From a virus: 64,000 nucleotides of DNA. The stretch lies in IMG/VR virus record IMGVR_UViG_3300036900_000256, positions 1-64,000 of that record. The stretch is one strand, 5' to 3'. Below the pieces are notes generated by a model that saw only the letters and a program-made list of their open reading frames with translations, was not told the DNA's origin and did no database searches. Both the position numbers and the translations under genes were made by a program. This document shows, one piece after another, positions 49,565 through 56,936 of this stretch (its first letter is position 1; the number at the start of each line of letters is the position of its first letter).

Positions 49565-49739
49565 CCGTGACAACCCGCAGACCTGTCACGGGCGCCGAGA
49601 CGGACACAGAGTCCCTGCTCAGGGCCGTGACACCGCCGTGACACCGCCCGTGACAGCCGACGTGACAGCCCGTGAACGGCCGTGACACCGCCGTGAATCG
49701 GCCCGTGACAGCCGTGACAACCCCGTGAATCCCGTGACA
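49565..49739. repeat. Phased CCGTGACA array (possible clt/TRS or iteron site)
   Basis: CCGTGACA occurs exactly at 49565, 49625, 49636, 49648, 49680, 49703, 49712 and 49732, and inverted at 49584-49591. Degenerate copies (CCGTGA or CGTGACA) fill 49660, 49670, 49691 and 49723. From 49625 the unit spacing is 9-12 bp, one helical turn. It is non-coding and starts 24 bp after the translocase gene. In plasmids of the pSVH1 type, TraB binds 8-bp repeats in a locus placed like this. Confidence 0.75.
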
Positions 49740-49779
49740 GCCGCCCAGTCACGGCCGTGACCAGCAGAAAGGCAACCCC

Positions 49780-51177
49780 GTGACCACCGCCCCCACCGCG
49801 CCCGAAGGCGGCTGGACGAGCCGACGCGCCCGCCACCGGGCGGAGCGCGCGCACGCCATGAACCTCCACACCGACGCCCGCAAGAAGCGCGCCGCCCAGA
49901 CCGCGACCGAACGCGCCGCCGGGCACGCCGAGGACCCGATGAGCTGGCCGCTGCGGATCCTCGCCACCGCGGTCGCCCTGGTCGTACTCGCCGTCGCGGT
50001 CGTGATCGGCGTCGTCGTCATCGGCGCCCAGATCGGGTTCTACGAGACCAACCTCACCGTCAAGACCATCAGCTTCGCCGCGCTCGGCATCGACACCCCG
50101 CTCGACCTGCCGACCTTCACCCCGCTCGCGACCGAAGGCGTCGTGTGGGCGACCACCCTGCTCGCGGTGGTGATGGTGCTGCTCAACCGGACCGCGACCC
50201 TGTGGACGCGGTCGATGTGGTTTTTCGCGTCGATCGCCGCGTTCGTGAACACGTGGCACGCGGTATTCGAGGAAAAGGATCTGTTCGGCGGTGTGCTCCG
50301 GGGCGGGCTTTCCCTCGCGGGTCCTTTCCTGGTGCATCTGTTCATTTTGTGGTGCCGTCATCTGCGGACCGGCCGGACGCTGGCGCAGGCGCGTATCGAC
50401 ACGGCTGTCCGCTGGGACGGAATCCGTTCGGTCCTATTGGCGCTGGGGCTTCTGCTCGGCCGTCATGTGGCGCACCCCGTCATCGCGGCCCGCGCGTTGG
50501 GTTACCGGCTCGGCGTGGGCAACTGGTCCTACACCGACGCGTGGGCGGCCGCGTCGGTCGGTTACCGGCGTCGCGTGCAGGCCCGGCTCGACGGGGCGGA
50601 CACCAACCGGCCCGGTCGCCTCCGGAGTGCGCGACCGGAGGCGACCGGCAGCGGCGACACCGACGACCGACCGACCGACCCGGCCGCCGTGGTCGAGGAC
50701 CCGCCTCCGCCGGTCGGCCTGCGCCCGGCGTTCACCGACGAGGAGGCCGAGTTGCTGGTCGCCCGGCTCATGGACCCGACCTTGACGGTCGCCGCGTTCG
50801 ATGACCAGCCCGAACCGGCGACCGGAACAGGCGACCGAGAGGCGACCGAGAGGCGACCGGACGCGACCGACGCAGCGACCGGACCGGCGACCGGCACGCG
50901 ACCGAAGGCGACCGAACGCACGACCGACACCAGGGCGGGAGGCGACCGGTCGCGACCGGTCGGCCGCGACCGGAGGCGACCGACGACACGACCGGACACG
51001 ACCGGAGTCGACGTCTCGGACCTACTCCCGGTCGCCCGCGAGGTGGCGACCGAACTGGGCGACCGGCTCAGTCGGGACGCGCTCTTGGAGGGGCTGCGGT
51101 TGCGGGGCCTGTCGGTCGGTGGTCTGCGTCGGGCCGCGATCTACAACGCCGTGAAGGACGAACGGGGAAAGGCATGA
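49780..51177 (+). CDS. DUF2637/Spd-like membrane protein carrying an internal repeat array
   Basis: 465 residues. A basic N-terminus precedes four membrane segments (about 58-80, 112-130, 148-168, 170-190), as in DUF2637/SpdB-type proteins that accompany TraB in plasmid spread. From about 280 the protein is a low-complexity T/R/D/P/A linker, and the end is a helical domain (R-E-V-A-T-E-L-G-D-R-L-S-R-D-A-L) like a small winged helix. The linker DNA (50818-50982) is an iterated GCGACCG array, described separately. GTG start. Confidence 0.7.
   Translation: MTTAPTAPEGGWTSRRARHRAERAHAMNLHTDARKKRAAQTATERAAGHAEDPMSWPLRILATAVALVVLAVAVVIGVVVIGAQIGFYETNLTVKTISFAALGIDTPLDLPTFTPLATEGVVWATTLLAVVMVLLNRTATLWTRSMWFFASIAAFVNTWHAVFEEKDLFGGVLRGGLSLAGPFLVHLFILWCRHLRTGRTLAQARIDTAVRWDGIRSVLLALGLLLGRHVAHPVIAARALGYRLGVGNWSYTDAWAAASVGYRRRVQARLDGADTNRPGRLRSARPEATGSGDTDDRPTDPAAVVEDPPPPVGLRPAFTDEEAELLVARLMDPTLTVAAFDDQPEPATGTGDREATERRPDATDAATGPATGTRPKATERTTDTRAGGDRSRPVGRDRRRPTTRPDTTGVDVSDLLPVAREVATELGDRLSRDALLEGLRLRGLSVGGLRRAAIYNAVKDERGKA
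50818..50982. repeat. Phased GCGACCG array inside a coding sequence
   Basis: Thirteen exact GCGACCG copies at 50818, 50831, 50842, 50853, 50863, 50875, 50887, 50898, 50908, 50942, 50952, 50966 and 50976, mostly 10-14 bp apart; further copies at 50631, 50641, 51046 and 51059. They fall in all three codon phases, so they read as A-T, G-D-R, R-D-R or R-P. The repetition is therefore a property of the DNA, not of a peptide repeat. Confidence 0.75.
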
Positions 51178-51208
51178 CCGGGCCGTTGAATTGACACGAT
51201 CGAATGCA

Positions 51209-51243
51209 AAGGCCCCCGCTCTCTTCGCCTGAGCGGGGGCCTT
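51209..51243. terminator. Bidirectional rho-independent-type terminator
   Basis: AAGGCCCCCGCTC (51209-51221) pairs perfectly with 51231-51243 around a 9-nt loop, between convergent transcription units. On the minus strand the stem ends in CCTTTGC; on the plus strand in CCTTCTG. Confidence 0.75.
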
Positions 51244-51275
51244 CTGCGTGTCCGGCTCACAAGCTCGCCGGGAAT

Positions 51276-51779
51276 TCAGCCTCGGCTTCGTGATCCCGCG
51301 CCGGGCCGGTGCCGCTGCCACGCGTTGATCACGTCGGTGTCCCACACCGCCGCACCCGACCCGAAGTCGAACCCGATCCGTGCCGGGGCCTGTCCCCGCG
51401 CGACGTAGCCCTCGAACGTGGACCGCTGGCACCCGGCCAGTTCGGCGCACTGGTCCGCGGTGAGGGTCGGCCGCTGCCGCAGCGCGGTGTCGTCGTCGTG
51501 CACGATGCGGGCGAGCAACGCGTCATAGGCGGCACTCAGCGCCTTCCATCGGGGACCGGGATCGAGCAGCAGCAACAGGTTCATCCCGGCCATGTCCTCG
51601 TAGAACGTCTTCGTCCTCAGCGCGTCGACCATGCGCAGCGTGGGGTGTCGCCGGTGCATCTCCTCGCGGACTGCCCCGTCCGTCATGCCTCCGGCGCGGA
51701 CGAAGTCGCGTAGCTGGTCGTCGGTGTGGGTGACCAGTTCGCGGGCGGTGGGGAAGTCGCTGTCGTAGTCGTCGATCAC
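51276..51779 (-). CDS. Protein with C-terminal MerR/excisionase-like HTH
   Basis: 167 residues. A helical N-terminus (R-E-L-V-T-H-T-D-D-Q-L-R-D-F-V) is followed by a C-terminal L-T-A-D-Q-C-A-E-L-A-G-C-Q-R-S-T-F-E-G-Y-V-A-R-G-Q-A-P, a MerR/Xis-type HTH, then V-W-D-T-D-V. GTG 51779 has AAAGGGA upstream. Last gene of a two-gene unit behind the 52217-52245 promoter. May regulate transfer or excision. Confidence 0.6.
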   Translation of the reverse strand: MIDDYDSDFPTARELVTHTDDQLRDFVRAGGMTDGAVREEMHRRHPTLRMVDALRTKTFYEDMAGMNLLLLLDPGPRWKALSAAYDALLARIVHDDDTALRQRPTLTADQCAELAGCQRSTFEGYVARGQAPARIGFDFGSGAAVWDTDVINAWQRHRPGAGSRSRG

Positions 51780-51790
51780 AGGGTTCCCTT

Positions 51791-52210
51791 TCAGTCGTCG
51801 CAGGCGGAGCAGGGGTCGGTGAACCTGACGTCGTGGCGGCAGCGGTCGTCCTGCTCGACGACGATGCGGGCGGGTGGGGCGAGCCGGTGGTGTTCGTCGC
51901 GTAGCGCGACCGCGATGTGCCATTTGCTCCACAGCGGGGCCATCGGGTCGGCCCATTCCAGCGGGTCGGCCTCGGCGGCGTCGACGGCGAGGCGGAGCAG
52001 TCGGGCCAGGACGGGGCGGGTCTCGTCGGCGAGTGCGGCGTCGAGTGCGTCCTGGTGGACGCCGGTTGTGGTGGTGTGGCCGTTGAGCGCGGCCCACCGG
52101 GCGGCGGTGATGGCGTGCCAGACGTCGAGGGCCTGCTGGGGGTCCTCGTTGAGCCACACGGACTCGCGCTTCTGGTTGCGGGCGGTGGGGGGTTTGCTGA
52201 TCTGCGCCAT
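51791..52210 (-). CDS. Hypothetical protein, 139 aa
   Basis: Unrecognised helical protein (A-L-D-V-W-H-A-I-T-A-A-R-W-A-A-L-N-G) with C-R-H-D-V-R-F-T-D-P-C-S-A-C-D-D at the C-terminus, a likely zinc site. It starts at ATG 52210, only 6 nt after TAAGGT, so the mRNA is probably leaderless. Confidence 0.55.
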   Translation of the reverse strand: MAQISKPPTARNQKRESVWLNEDPQQALDVWHAITAARWAALNGHTTTTGVHQDALDAALADETRPVLARLLRLAVDAAEADPLEWADPMAPLWSKWHIAVALRDEHHRLAPPARIVVEQDDRCRHDVRFTDPCSACDD

Positions 52211-52216
52211 GCCCCA

Positions 52217-52245
52217 ACCTTACAGGTCTGACCTGTAGTCAGCAA
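52217..52245 (-). promoter_or_regulatory. SigA-type promoter with 17-bp palindromic operator
   Basis: On the minus strand TTGCTG (52245-52240), 17-nt spacer, TAAGGT (52222-52217), then 6 nt to the ATG at 52210. The spacer contains TACAGGTC-T-GACCTGTA (52221-52237), a perfect palindrome overlapping the -10. Repressor control of a leaderless transcript is strongly suggested. The rest of 52211-52318 shows nothing else. Confidence 0.7.
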
Positions 52246-52318
52246 GGGGACGCCGGAAGCGGTGGAACATGGCGCTGCCCCTGGGCCGACGAAAGAACCC
52301 AGGGGCAGCAGTCAGTGG

Positions 52319-52573
52319 TCAGGCGGTGCTGCGAGCCCGGGTCCGCGCGTTACGGCGCTTCAACGACCGACGCTCCTCCTCCGACGTCCCACCGAACACA
52401 CCCGAGTCGATCCCCGCATCCAACGCGAACGCCAGGCAATCGCTGATGACGGGACACCGCCCGCACACGTCCTTCGCCAGGTCGATCTGCACCAGCGCGG
52501 GGCCGGTCGAACCGACCGGGTGGAACAACTCCGGATCTTCATCCCTGCACGCGGCTTCATGTCGCCAGTCCAT
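52319..52573 (-). CDS. WhiB-family regulator
   Basis: 84-residue iron-sulfur regulator with the four conserved cysteines C9, C37, C40 and C46 (C-x2-C-x5-C after the first), the G-V-F-G-G turn at 58-62 and a basic C-terminus (K-R-R-N-A-R-T-R-A-R) for DNA contact. GGAGGG precedes the ATG. Phage WhiB proteins can act on host sigma-factor-dependent promoters. Second from the 3' end of the early-type operon. Confidence 0.85.
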   Translation of the reverse strand: MDWRHEAACRDEDPELFHPVGSTGPALVQIDLAKDVCGRCPVISDCLAFALDAGIDSGVFGGTSEEERRSLKRRNARTRARSTA

Positions 52574-52585
52574 GGTGTTCCCTCC

Positions 52586-53131
52586 TCAGATCAGTGCGGT
52601 GAGCAGGGCCGACACGAACAGTGCGGCCACATGGGCGGTCTGGTCCAACGCATATCGGCCGGTGCCGAGCACGTCACGGTCAAGCGGCACCATGCGCGTC
52701 TCCCCCCACTCCTCGCCGCCGCCGCCCGGTGTGCGCGCCGGGACCAGGCGGTGGGCCAGCACGGTGAACCCGCGCCGAGGGGCACCCAGGTCGTGGAACT
52801 CCTGCTTGCCGAGTCGGGCCGCTGCCCAGCGCACCGTCCACCGGCGGTCGATGACGTAGTGGGAGACGAACATCCACACCTGCCCGGCGATCAGCCCCGC
52901 CCAGGAGACGTGCGCGCCGAGCAGACCGACGGTTGCGGCGAGGAACGGCACGGCGGTGACGACGTGCACCGCGCAGTGGCGAGCGCACGCCCACTGGCCC
53001 GGCCGGTCGTGGTCGCCCTTGTGGATGGCCTGGTGGTCGGTCTGGAACCAGTGGTCGGCCAGGCCGTGGGCGGCGAGCAGGGCGGCAAAGACGATCGCCG
53101 CGGCGAGACCGGGGTAGGGGTCGGGCATCAT
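52586..53131 (-). CDS. DUF3307-like membrane protein
   Basis: 181-residue protein with hydrophobic segments near 8-25, 50-75, 80-95 and at the C-terminus. H-G-L-A-D-H-W-F-Q-T-D and H-Y-V-I-D-R-R-W resemble the histidine/aspartate signatures of DUF3307-type proteins in actinomycetes. ATG 53131 or 53128. Function unknown. Confidence 0.6.
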   Translation of the reverse strand: MMPDPYPGLAAAIVFAALLAAHGLADHWFQTDHQAIHKGDHDRPGQWACARHCAVHVVTAVPFLAATVGLLGAHVSWAGLIAGQVWMFVSHYVIDRRWTVRWAAARLGKQEFHDLGAPRRGFTVLAHRLVPARTPGGGGEEWGETRMVPLDRDVLGTGRYALDQTAHVAALFVSALLTALI

Positions 53132-53216
53132 GGGTTTGCTCCGTTCGCGGGGTGTGGTGGGGCCGGGTCCGGCGGGTGGCTGTGCAGGCATGCCCGCCGG
53201 GCCAGGTCAGGTGGGG

Positions 53217-53669
53217 CTACTTCGCCTGGACGATGACCGGCGACCCCTGCGGGATCGGGATCACCTGGACCTTCCCGTCCTTGATGGCCTGGTTGATCGC
53301 CTGCTGCTGCTGGTACGCCTGGTACCCGGCGAGGCCGCCGGGGAAGTTCACCGCCGCCAGCTTGTCCACCTCGGCCGCCTGGTTCCGCAATTCGGCGGCC
53401 TGCTTGTCGGTGAGCCCCTGCACCAACGACGGTTGGATGCTCGGCTTCTGCAACAACACCGCGTTCACGGTGATCAGGTCGACGCCCTGGGTGAGGGTCT
53501 TCAGGATCGCGAGCAGCAGCTCGCGGTCGGTGTCGCTGGTCGCGTTCGACGCGACAATGCGCGCCGCGGCCCGTTCCAGGCGGGCGAGCCGCGCCCGGTC
53601 TTTCTCGGCGGTGTACGCGGGTTTGACCAGGGTGGCGCCACCGCCGCCGAGCACAGCGTCGGCACCCAT
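53217..53669 (-). CDS. Hypothetical protein, 150 aa
   Basis: Helical region D-R-A-R-L-A-R-L-E-R-A-A-A-R, then glutamine-rich Y-Q-A-Y-Q-Q-Q-Q-A-I-N-Q-A-I and a short strand-rich end. ATG 53669 overlaps the RuvC-like stop (TGATG). No domain recognised. Confidence 0.5.
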   Translation of the reverse strand: MGADAVLGGGGATLVKPAYTAEKDRARLARLERAAARIVASNATSDTDRELLLAILKTLTQGVDLITVNAVLLQKPSIQPSLVQGLTDKQAAELRNQAAEVDKLAAVNFPGGLAGYQAYQQQQAINQAIKDGKVQVIPIPQGSPVIVQAK

Positions 53670-54178
53670 CACGCCACCACCTTGAGAACGGGCCACACCG
53701 GTTTGTCCAGCCGGGCACGCTGGGCAGCGGGCAGGTCGAACAACGGTTCGCCGAGCCGGTCGAGCCCGGCCGCGCGCAACCAGTAGGCGTCGCACTGGTT
53801 GTCGTCGGCGAACTCCACCCCGGCCCGCTTGTACGCGGCCAACGCCATACCGGTCTTGTCACCGCTGCCACTGCCCGTGGCGTACGCCTTCAGCGTCGCC
53901 GGGGCGATCAACACGTAGGGCACGCCGTGCTCCAGCAGCACCGCCCGCACCACCCCGTGGACCATGCCCGTGATCCCCGCGCTCTTCGCGTGGGTGGGCA
54001 GATCCTCGATCACCGCCAGCGTCGTACCGGTTCCGGCTGCGAGAGCGACTGCTTCGGCGATGTGGAGCAGGCGCCGGTCGCCCTCGGCGGGCCGGGTCTT
54101 GACGGTGGCGGTGGACCCGTCGGCGTAGGCGATACCGGTGCCGGTCAAGGACAGGTCGAGCCCGATGACGGTGATCAT
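53669..54178 (-). CDS. RuvC-like Holliday junction resolvase
   Basis: 169-residue RNase-H-fold nuclease. It has G-L-D-L-S-L-T-G-T-G (first catalytic Asp), V-I-E-D-L-P (Glu), a K-T-G-M-A-L-A-A-Y helix and D-D-N-Q-C-D-A-Y-W-L (final acidic pair) in the order of RuvC. Phage versions resolve branched replication intermediates. Overlaps both neighbours in the minus operon. Confidence 0.85.
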   Translation of the reverse strand: MITVIGLDLSLTGTGIAYADGSTATVKTRPAEGDRRLLHIAEAVALAAGTGTTLAVIEDLPTHAKSAGITGMVHGVVRAVLLEHGVPYVLIAPATLKAYATGSGSGDKTGMALAAYKRAGVEFADDNQCDAYWLRAAGLDRLGEPLFDLPAAQRARLDKPVWPVLKVVA

Positions 54179-54426
54179 GTCTGCTCCAGGAGTCCGCGGC
54201 GGTGGGCAGTAAGCACGGCCTGCGCGGTGGTGTTCGCGCCGAGCGTGGTCTTGGCGTCGGCGATGACGTGGGTGGCGGTGCCGTAGGGGATGTCGGTGTG
54301 GGTGGCGGCTTGCTGCAGGGTGTCGCCGGCGGCGAGCCTGCGGAGGAGGTCTAGCGCGCGGGGTTCGGGGCGGGGCAGCAGCGCGTAGGCCTCGATTTCG
54401 GCGATGGCCAGTCTGAGCGCGTTCAC
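54175..54426 (-). CDS. LuxR-type helix-turn-helix protein
   Basis: 83 residues, essentially a LuxR C-terminal HTH: L-R-R-L-A-A-G-D-T-L-Q-Q-A-A, then T-A-T-H-V-I-A-D-A-K-T-T-L-G-A-N-T-T-A-Q-A-V. There is no receiver domain. GTG 54426 overlaps the DUF4326 stop. Probable regulator of the phage early region. Confidence 0.7.
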   Translation of the reverse strand: MNALRLAIAEIEAYALLPRPEPRALDLLRRLAAGDTLQQAATHTDIPYGTATHVIADAKTTLGANTTAQAVLTAHRRGLLEQT

Positions 54427-54869
54427 CCGGTCACCTCCGGGTTTGCCAGGCGGAGCAGGGGGTCTCCGTGGCACGCCTGGTCCAGGGCGCACCAGCAGGC
54501 GACGTCCTTGCCGACGAGGTCACCGCGCAGCAGGGCGGCCTTCAGGGCGACGTGTTTGACGATCAGGAGGTTCGACCACAGCTTCGGGTCCAACGTGTCC
54601 TGCGTGGCCCAGTCCGCGAAGCACTGTGTGGCCGTCGTCGCGGCTGCCGTTTTGGTGGGGTGGTAGGAGTGCACGGGTCCGGCGTCGGACCAGAACACCA
54701 CCCACGGGTTGGTCAGGCCGCCGTCGTGCTCGACGATGAACGGGTTGCCGTACACCGAGGGGCGGGAGACGACCACCGCGCCTTCCGGCTTCCGCCACCC
54801 TTTGACTCGGCGGAGCTGGATGCGTTGGGGGTTCGTGGCCGGGGTTGGGGTGTTCGGGTCCTCACCCAC
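54423..54869 (-). CDS. DUF4326 protein
   Basis: 148 residues matching DUF4326: I-Q-L-R-R-V-K-G-W-R-K-P, V-Y-G-N-P-F, and the C-terminal V-G-K-D-V-A-C-W-C-A-L-D-Q-A-C-H-G-D. The conserved C-W-C ... C-H set suggests metal binding. It is widespread in phages, with unknown biochemical role. Confidence 0.8.
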   Translation of the reverse strand: MGEDPNTPTPATNPQRIQLRRVKGWRKPEGAVVVSRPSVYGNPFIVEHDGGLTNPWVVFWSDAGPVHSYHPTKTAAATTATQCFADWATQDTLDPKLWSNLLIVKHVALKAALLRGDLVGKDVACWCALDQACHGDPLLRLANPEVTG

Positions 54870-55185
54870 GACGGGCCTCCCCGCGAGTCCACTTCGCCAA
54901 CTGGAACAAGATCGGCTGACTGCGGCGGGAGAACTCCGCCTCGCCGGACTCGAACATCCCGGCCGCGCGCTCGCAGTCCTCGCGGGTTTCGTAGCCCAGG
55001 CCGTGGCAGTTGTCGACGCCGCGCAGCTCCTCCTGGAAGTCGACGACCGTGTACAGCACGGTGTCGCGCGCTTTGAACGGCCTGGTCGCGACGACCCATC
55101 TCCGGTTGCTGCTGACGGCCTGGACGGTGTAGCTCTGGCGTTCGTCGCTGAAGGTCAGTTTGTCGCCGGGCTGGATGCGGATCAT
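54862..55185 (-). CDS. Hypothetical protein, 107 aa
   Basis: The beta-rich start (Q-P-G-D-K-L-T-F-S-D-E-R-Q-S-Y-T-V-Q-A-V) resembles a small barrel; it is followed by C-H-G-L-G-Y-E-T-R-E-D-C-E. Overlaps both neighbours. Unknown. Confidence 0.5.
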   Translation of the reverse strand: MIRIQPGDKLTFSDERQSYTVQAVSSNRRWVVATRPFKARDTVLYTVVDFQEELRGVDNCHGLGYETREDCERAAGMFESGEAEFSRRSQPILFQLAKWTRGEARRG

Positions 55186-56936
55186 CGGCCGGTCTCCTTG
55201 TCGGTGTAGGTGGTGCCCGCGACCCGGTCGGCCTTCGCGCGGGCGGCTCGGGCTTGGTGGCGGGTGACCGAATCGACTGGGGTTGGGGTGGAACTAGCCT
55301 GCGGCGCGACCCTGGGCCCGTCGTACTCGTTCCGTGACCACTGGATGGCGAACGGGTAGCCGACGGACTTGGTCGCGTCAGTGCGCGGCGTGTGGCTGCC
55401 GCCGTGCCAAGAGTCATGGCCGGGCGCGAGTTCGCAATCGACGCCCGTCGCGCCCTCGGTAGCGCTGCACTCGTCGCGGAGTTTCGCCCGGAGTGCCGTC
55501 AGGCCCGGTTCATCCCTGCGGGCGTCGGGCGTATCAGCCTCGGCGTCCAGCCAGATCCGCACCCAGTCACAGCCGGACGCGTGCCACACACGCCCCATGC
55601 CTTGGTGTCCGCAGTCGCAATCAGGCGTGTCGATGCCACTGTGTGCGCCGTCGCGGGCCATGCGCCTGCCCAACTCCGAGTCGGCGTCGACCTCCACGAC
55701 CGTGGCGGCTGCGGTGTGCTGGTCCGCCCAGTCCTCCACCTCCGACCCGGTCCCCCGATGCCTTGCCTTGCACCCGGAGCAGAACGCCTGCCACCCGGAC
55801 TCGTCCGATGACAACGTGACGAGGTGCTCGACTGTGGCTGATTCGTCTACGGGTACCGGGACAGCGACCCGTGAGTGCGCGGCCCGGTTCTGCCCGCACT
55901 CGTGGCACAGCTCGGTCGCGACGTACGGGTGGGCAACGATGAGGAACGGGTCCTCGTCGGGGCCGTCGTCCAACTCGCGCGCCGGGTCTACGGGTACCGG
56001 AACAGCAGCGGGAGCGACGGCCAACAGACGTTCAAGCGCCTGAGCTGCCAGACGCCACGTGAAGTGCTGGGCCGACGCGTGGCACTCGGCGGGAGAATCG
56101 CACTCGTCTACGAACTCCTCGCCGTCGTCGAACGACGCGATGGACTGCTCGGCGCGCTGACGGAAGTCGGCCGCGAGGTGCGCTGCAGCATCAGTCAGAT
56201 TCCGCTTCTGCAGGAACGCGACATCACGCTCCAACCACCGGACACTGCCCCGCAACGCGCGGTTGGCGGACACCAGGCGGCGGTTCTCCGCCAACACCCG
56301 GTCGTGCTCGGCGCGGAGTTCGTGGTGCTCGACACGGACGCCGGACAGTGTGGACAAGGTGGCGTCAAGGCTGCTCTGGAGGGCGGCACCGCGACGGGCC
56401 GACTCGGCGAGCTTGGAACACAGAGACCCGATGGTCGCCTTGTGCTCGCCGATCACCCGTGCCCGCGCAGGGACAAGGTTGTCCGCATACCGGAGTTCCC
56501 GCCGGTACGCGGCGACCTTGCGGGCCATGCCGCGCAGCATCAACAACAGCGCATGCCGCTCCACCTGCAGGCGCATGGCTTCCAGTGCCCAGTCCTGACG
56601 GGACGACCGCTCACGGTCCCGATCGGCCAGCAGCGATGCGTTGTCGTCCTCCAAGCGCTGGTTCAACGTGACGCTGTTCGCCAACTGCGCGCGTGCTTCG
56701 TTGCGCTGCTCCCGCACCCTGCGGAAGTCGCCCGTCAGGTTCTCGACGGAGCCGCGGGCTTGGTCGAGGTCGGCACGCAACCCCGACAGCACCGGCTCCA
56801 CCACAGCCAGCGCGATATCGGCAGCCGCCGCATTGTCGACGTCATAGCCGCCGAACTCGTTGGGGTGGACGAATTCCGACGGCAACCCGTCGAACTCGCG
56901 GATGAGCTGGGCGCGGAGGTCTAGGGGGTCGGTCAC
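55182..56936 (-). CDS. Large coiled-coil protein with zinc-like motifs, 584 aa
   Basis: Residues about 50-260 form long coiled-coil helices (A-D-L-D-Q-A-R-G-S-V-E-N-L, R-E-Q-R-N-E-A-R-A-Q-L, E-H-D-R-V-L-A-E-N-R-R-L). The C-terminal half has spaced cysteine/histidine groups: C-H-E-C-G, C-S-G-C-K-A-R-H, and D-C-D-C-G-H. An A-V-P-V-P-V-D phrase occurs twice (about 320 and 365). No known domain; possibly a DNA-associated scaffold protein. The largest early gene here. Confidence 0.55.
   Translation of the reverse strand: MTDPLDLRAQLIREFDGLPSEFVHPNEFGGYDVDNAAAADIALAVVEPVLSGLRADLDQARGSVENLTGDFRRVREQRNEARAQLANSVTLNQRLEDDNASLLADRDRERSSRQDWALEAMRLQVERHALLLMLRGMARKVAAYRRELRYADNLVPARARVIGEHKATIGSLCSKLAESARRGAALQSSLDATLSTLSGVRVEHHELRAEHDRVLAENRRLVSANRALRGSVRWLERDVAFLQKRNLTDAAAHLAADFRQRAEQSIASFDDGEEFVDECDSPAECHASAQHFTWRLAAQALERLLAVAPAAVPVPVDPARELDDGPDEDPFLIVAHPYVATELCHECGQNRAAHSRVAVPVPVDESATVEHLVTLSSDESGWQAFCSGCKARHRGTGSEVEDWADQHTAAATVVEVDADSELGRRMARDGAHSGIDTPDCDCGHQGMGRVWHASGCDWVRIWLDAEADTPDARRDEPGLTALRAKLRDECSATEGATGVDCELAPGHDSWHGGSHTPRTDATKSVGYPFAIQWSRNEYDGPRVAPQASSTPTPVDSVTRHQARAARAKADRVAGTTYTDKETGR

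Noticed and set aside
49565-49739. CRISPR array
   Set aside because: Units are 8 bp and spaced by 1-4 bp; there are no 20-40 bp spacers and no cas genes.
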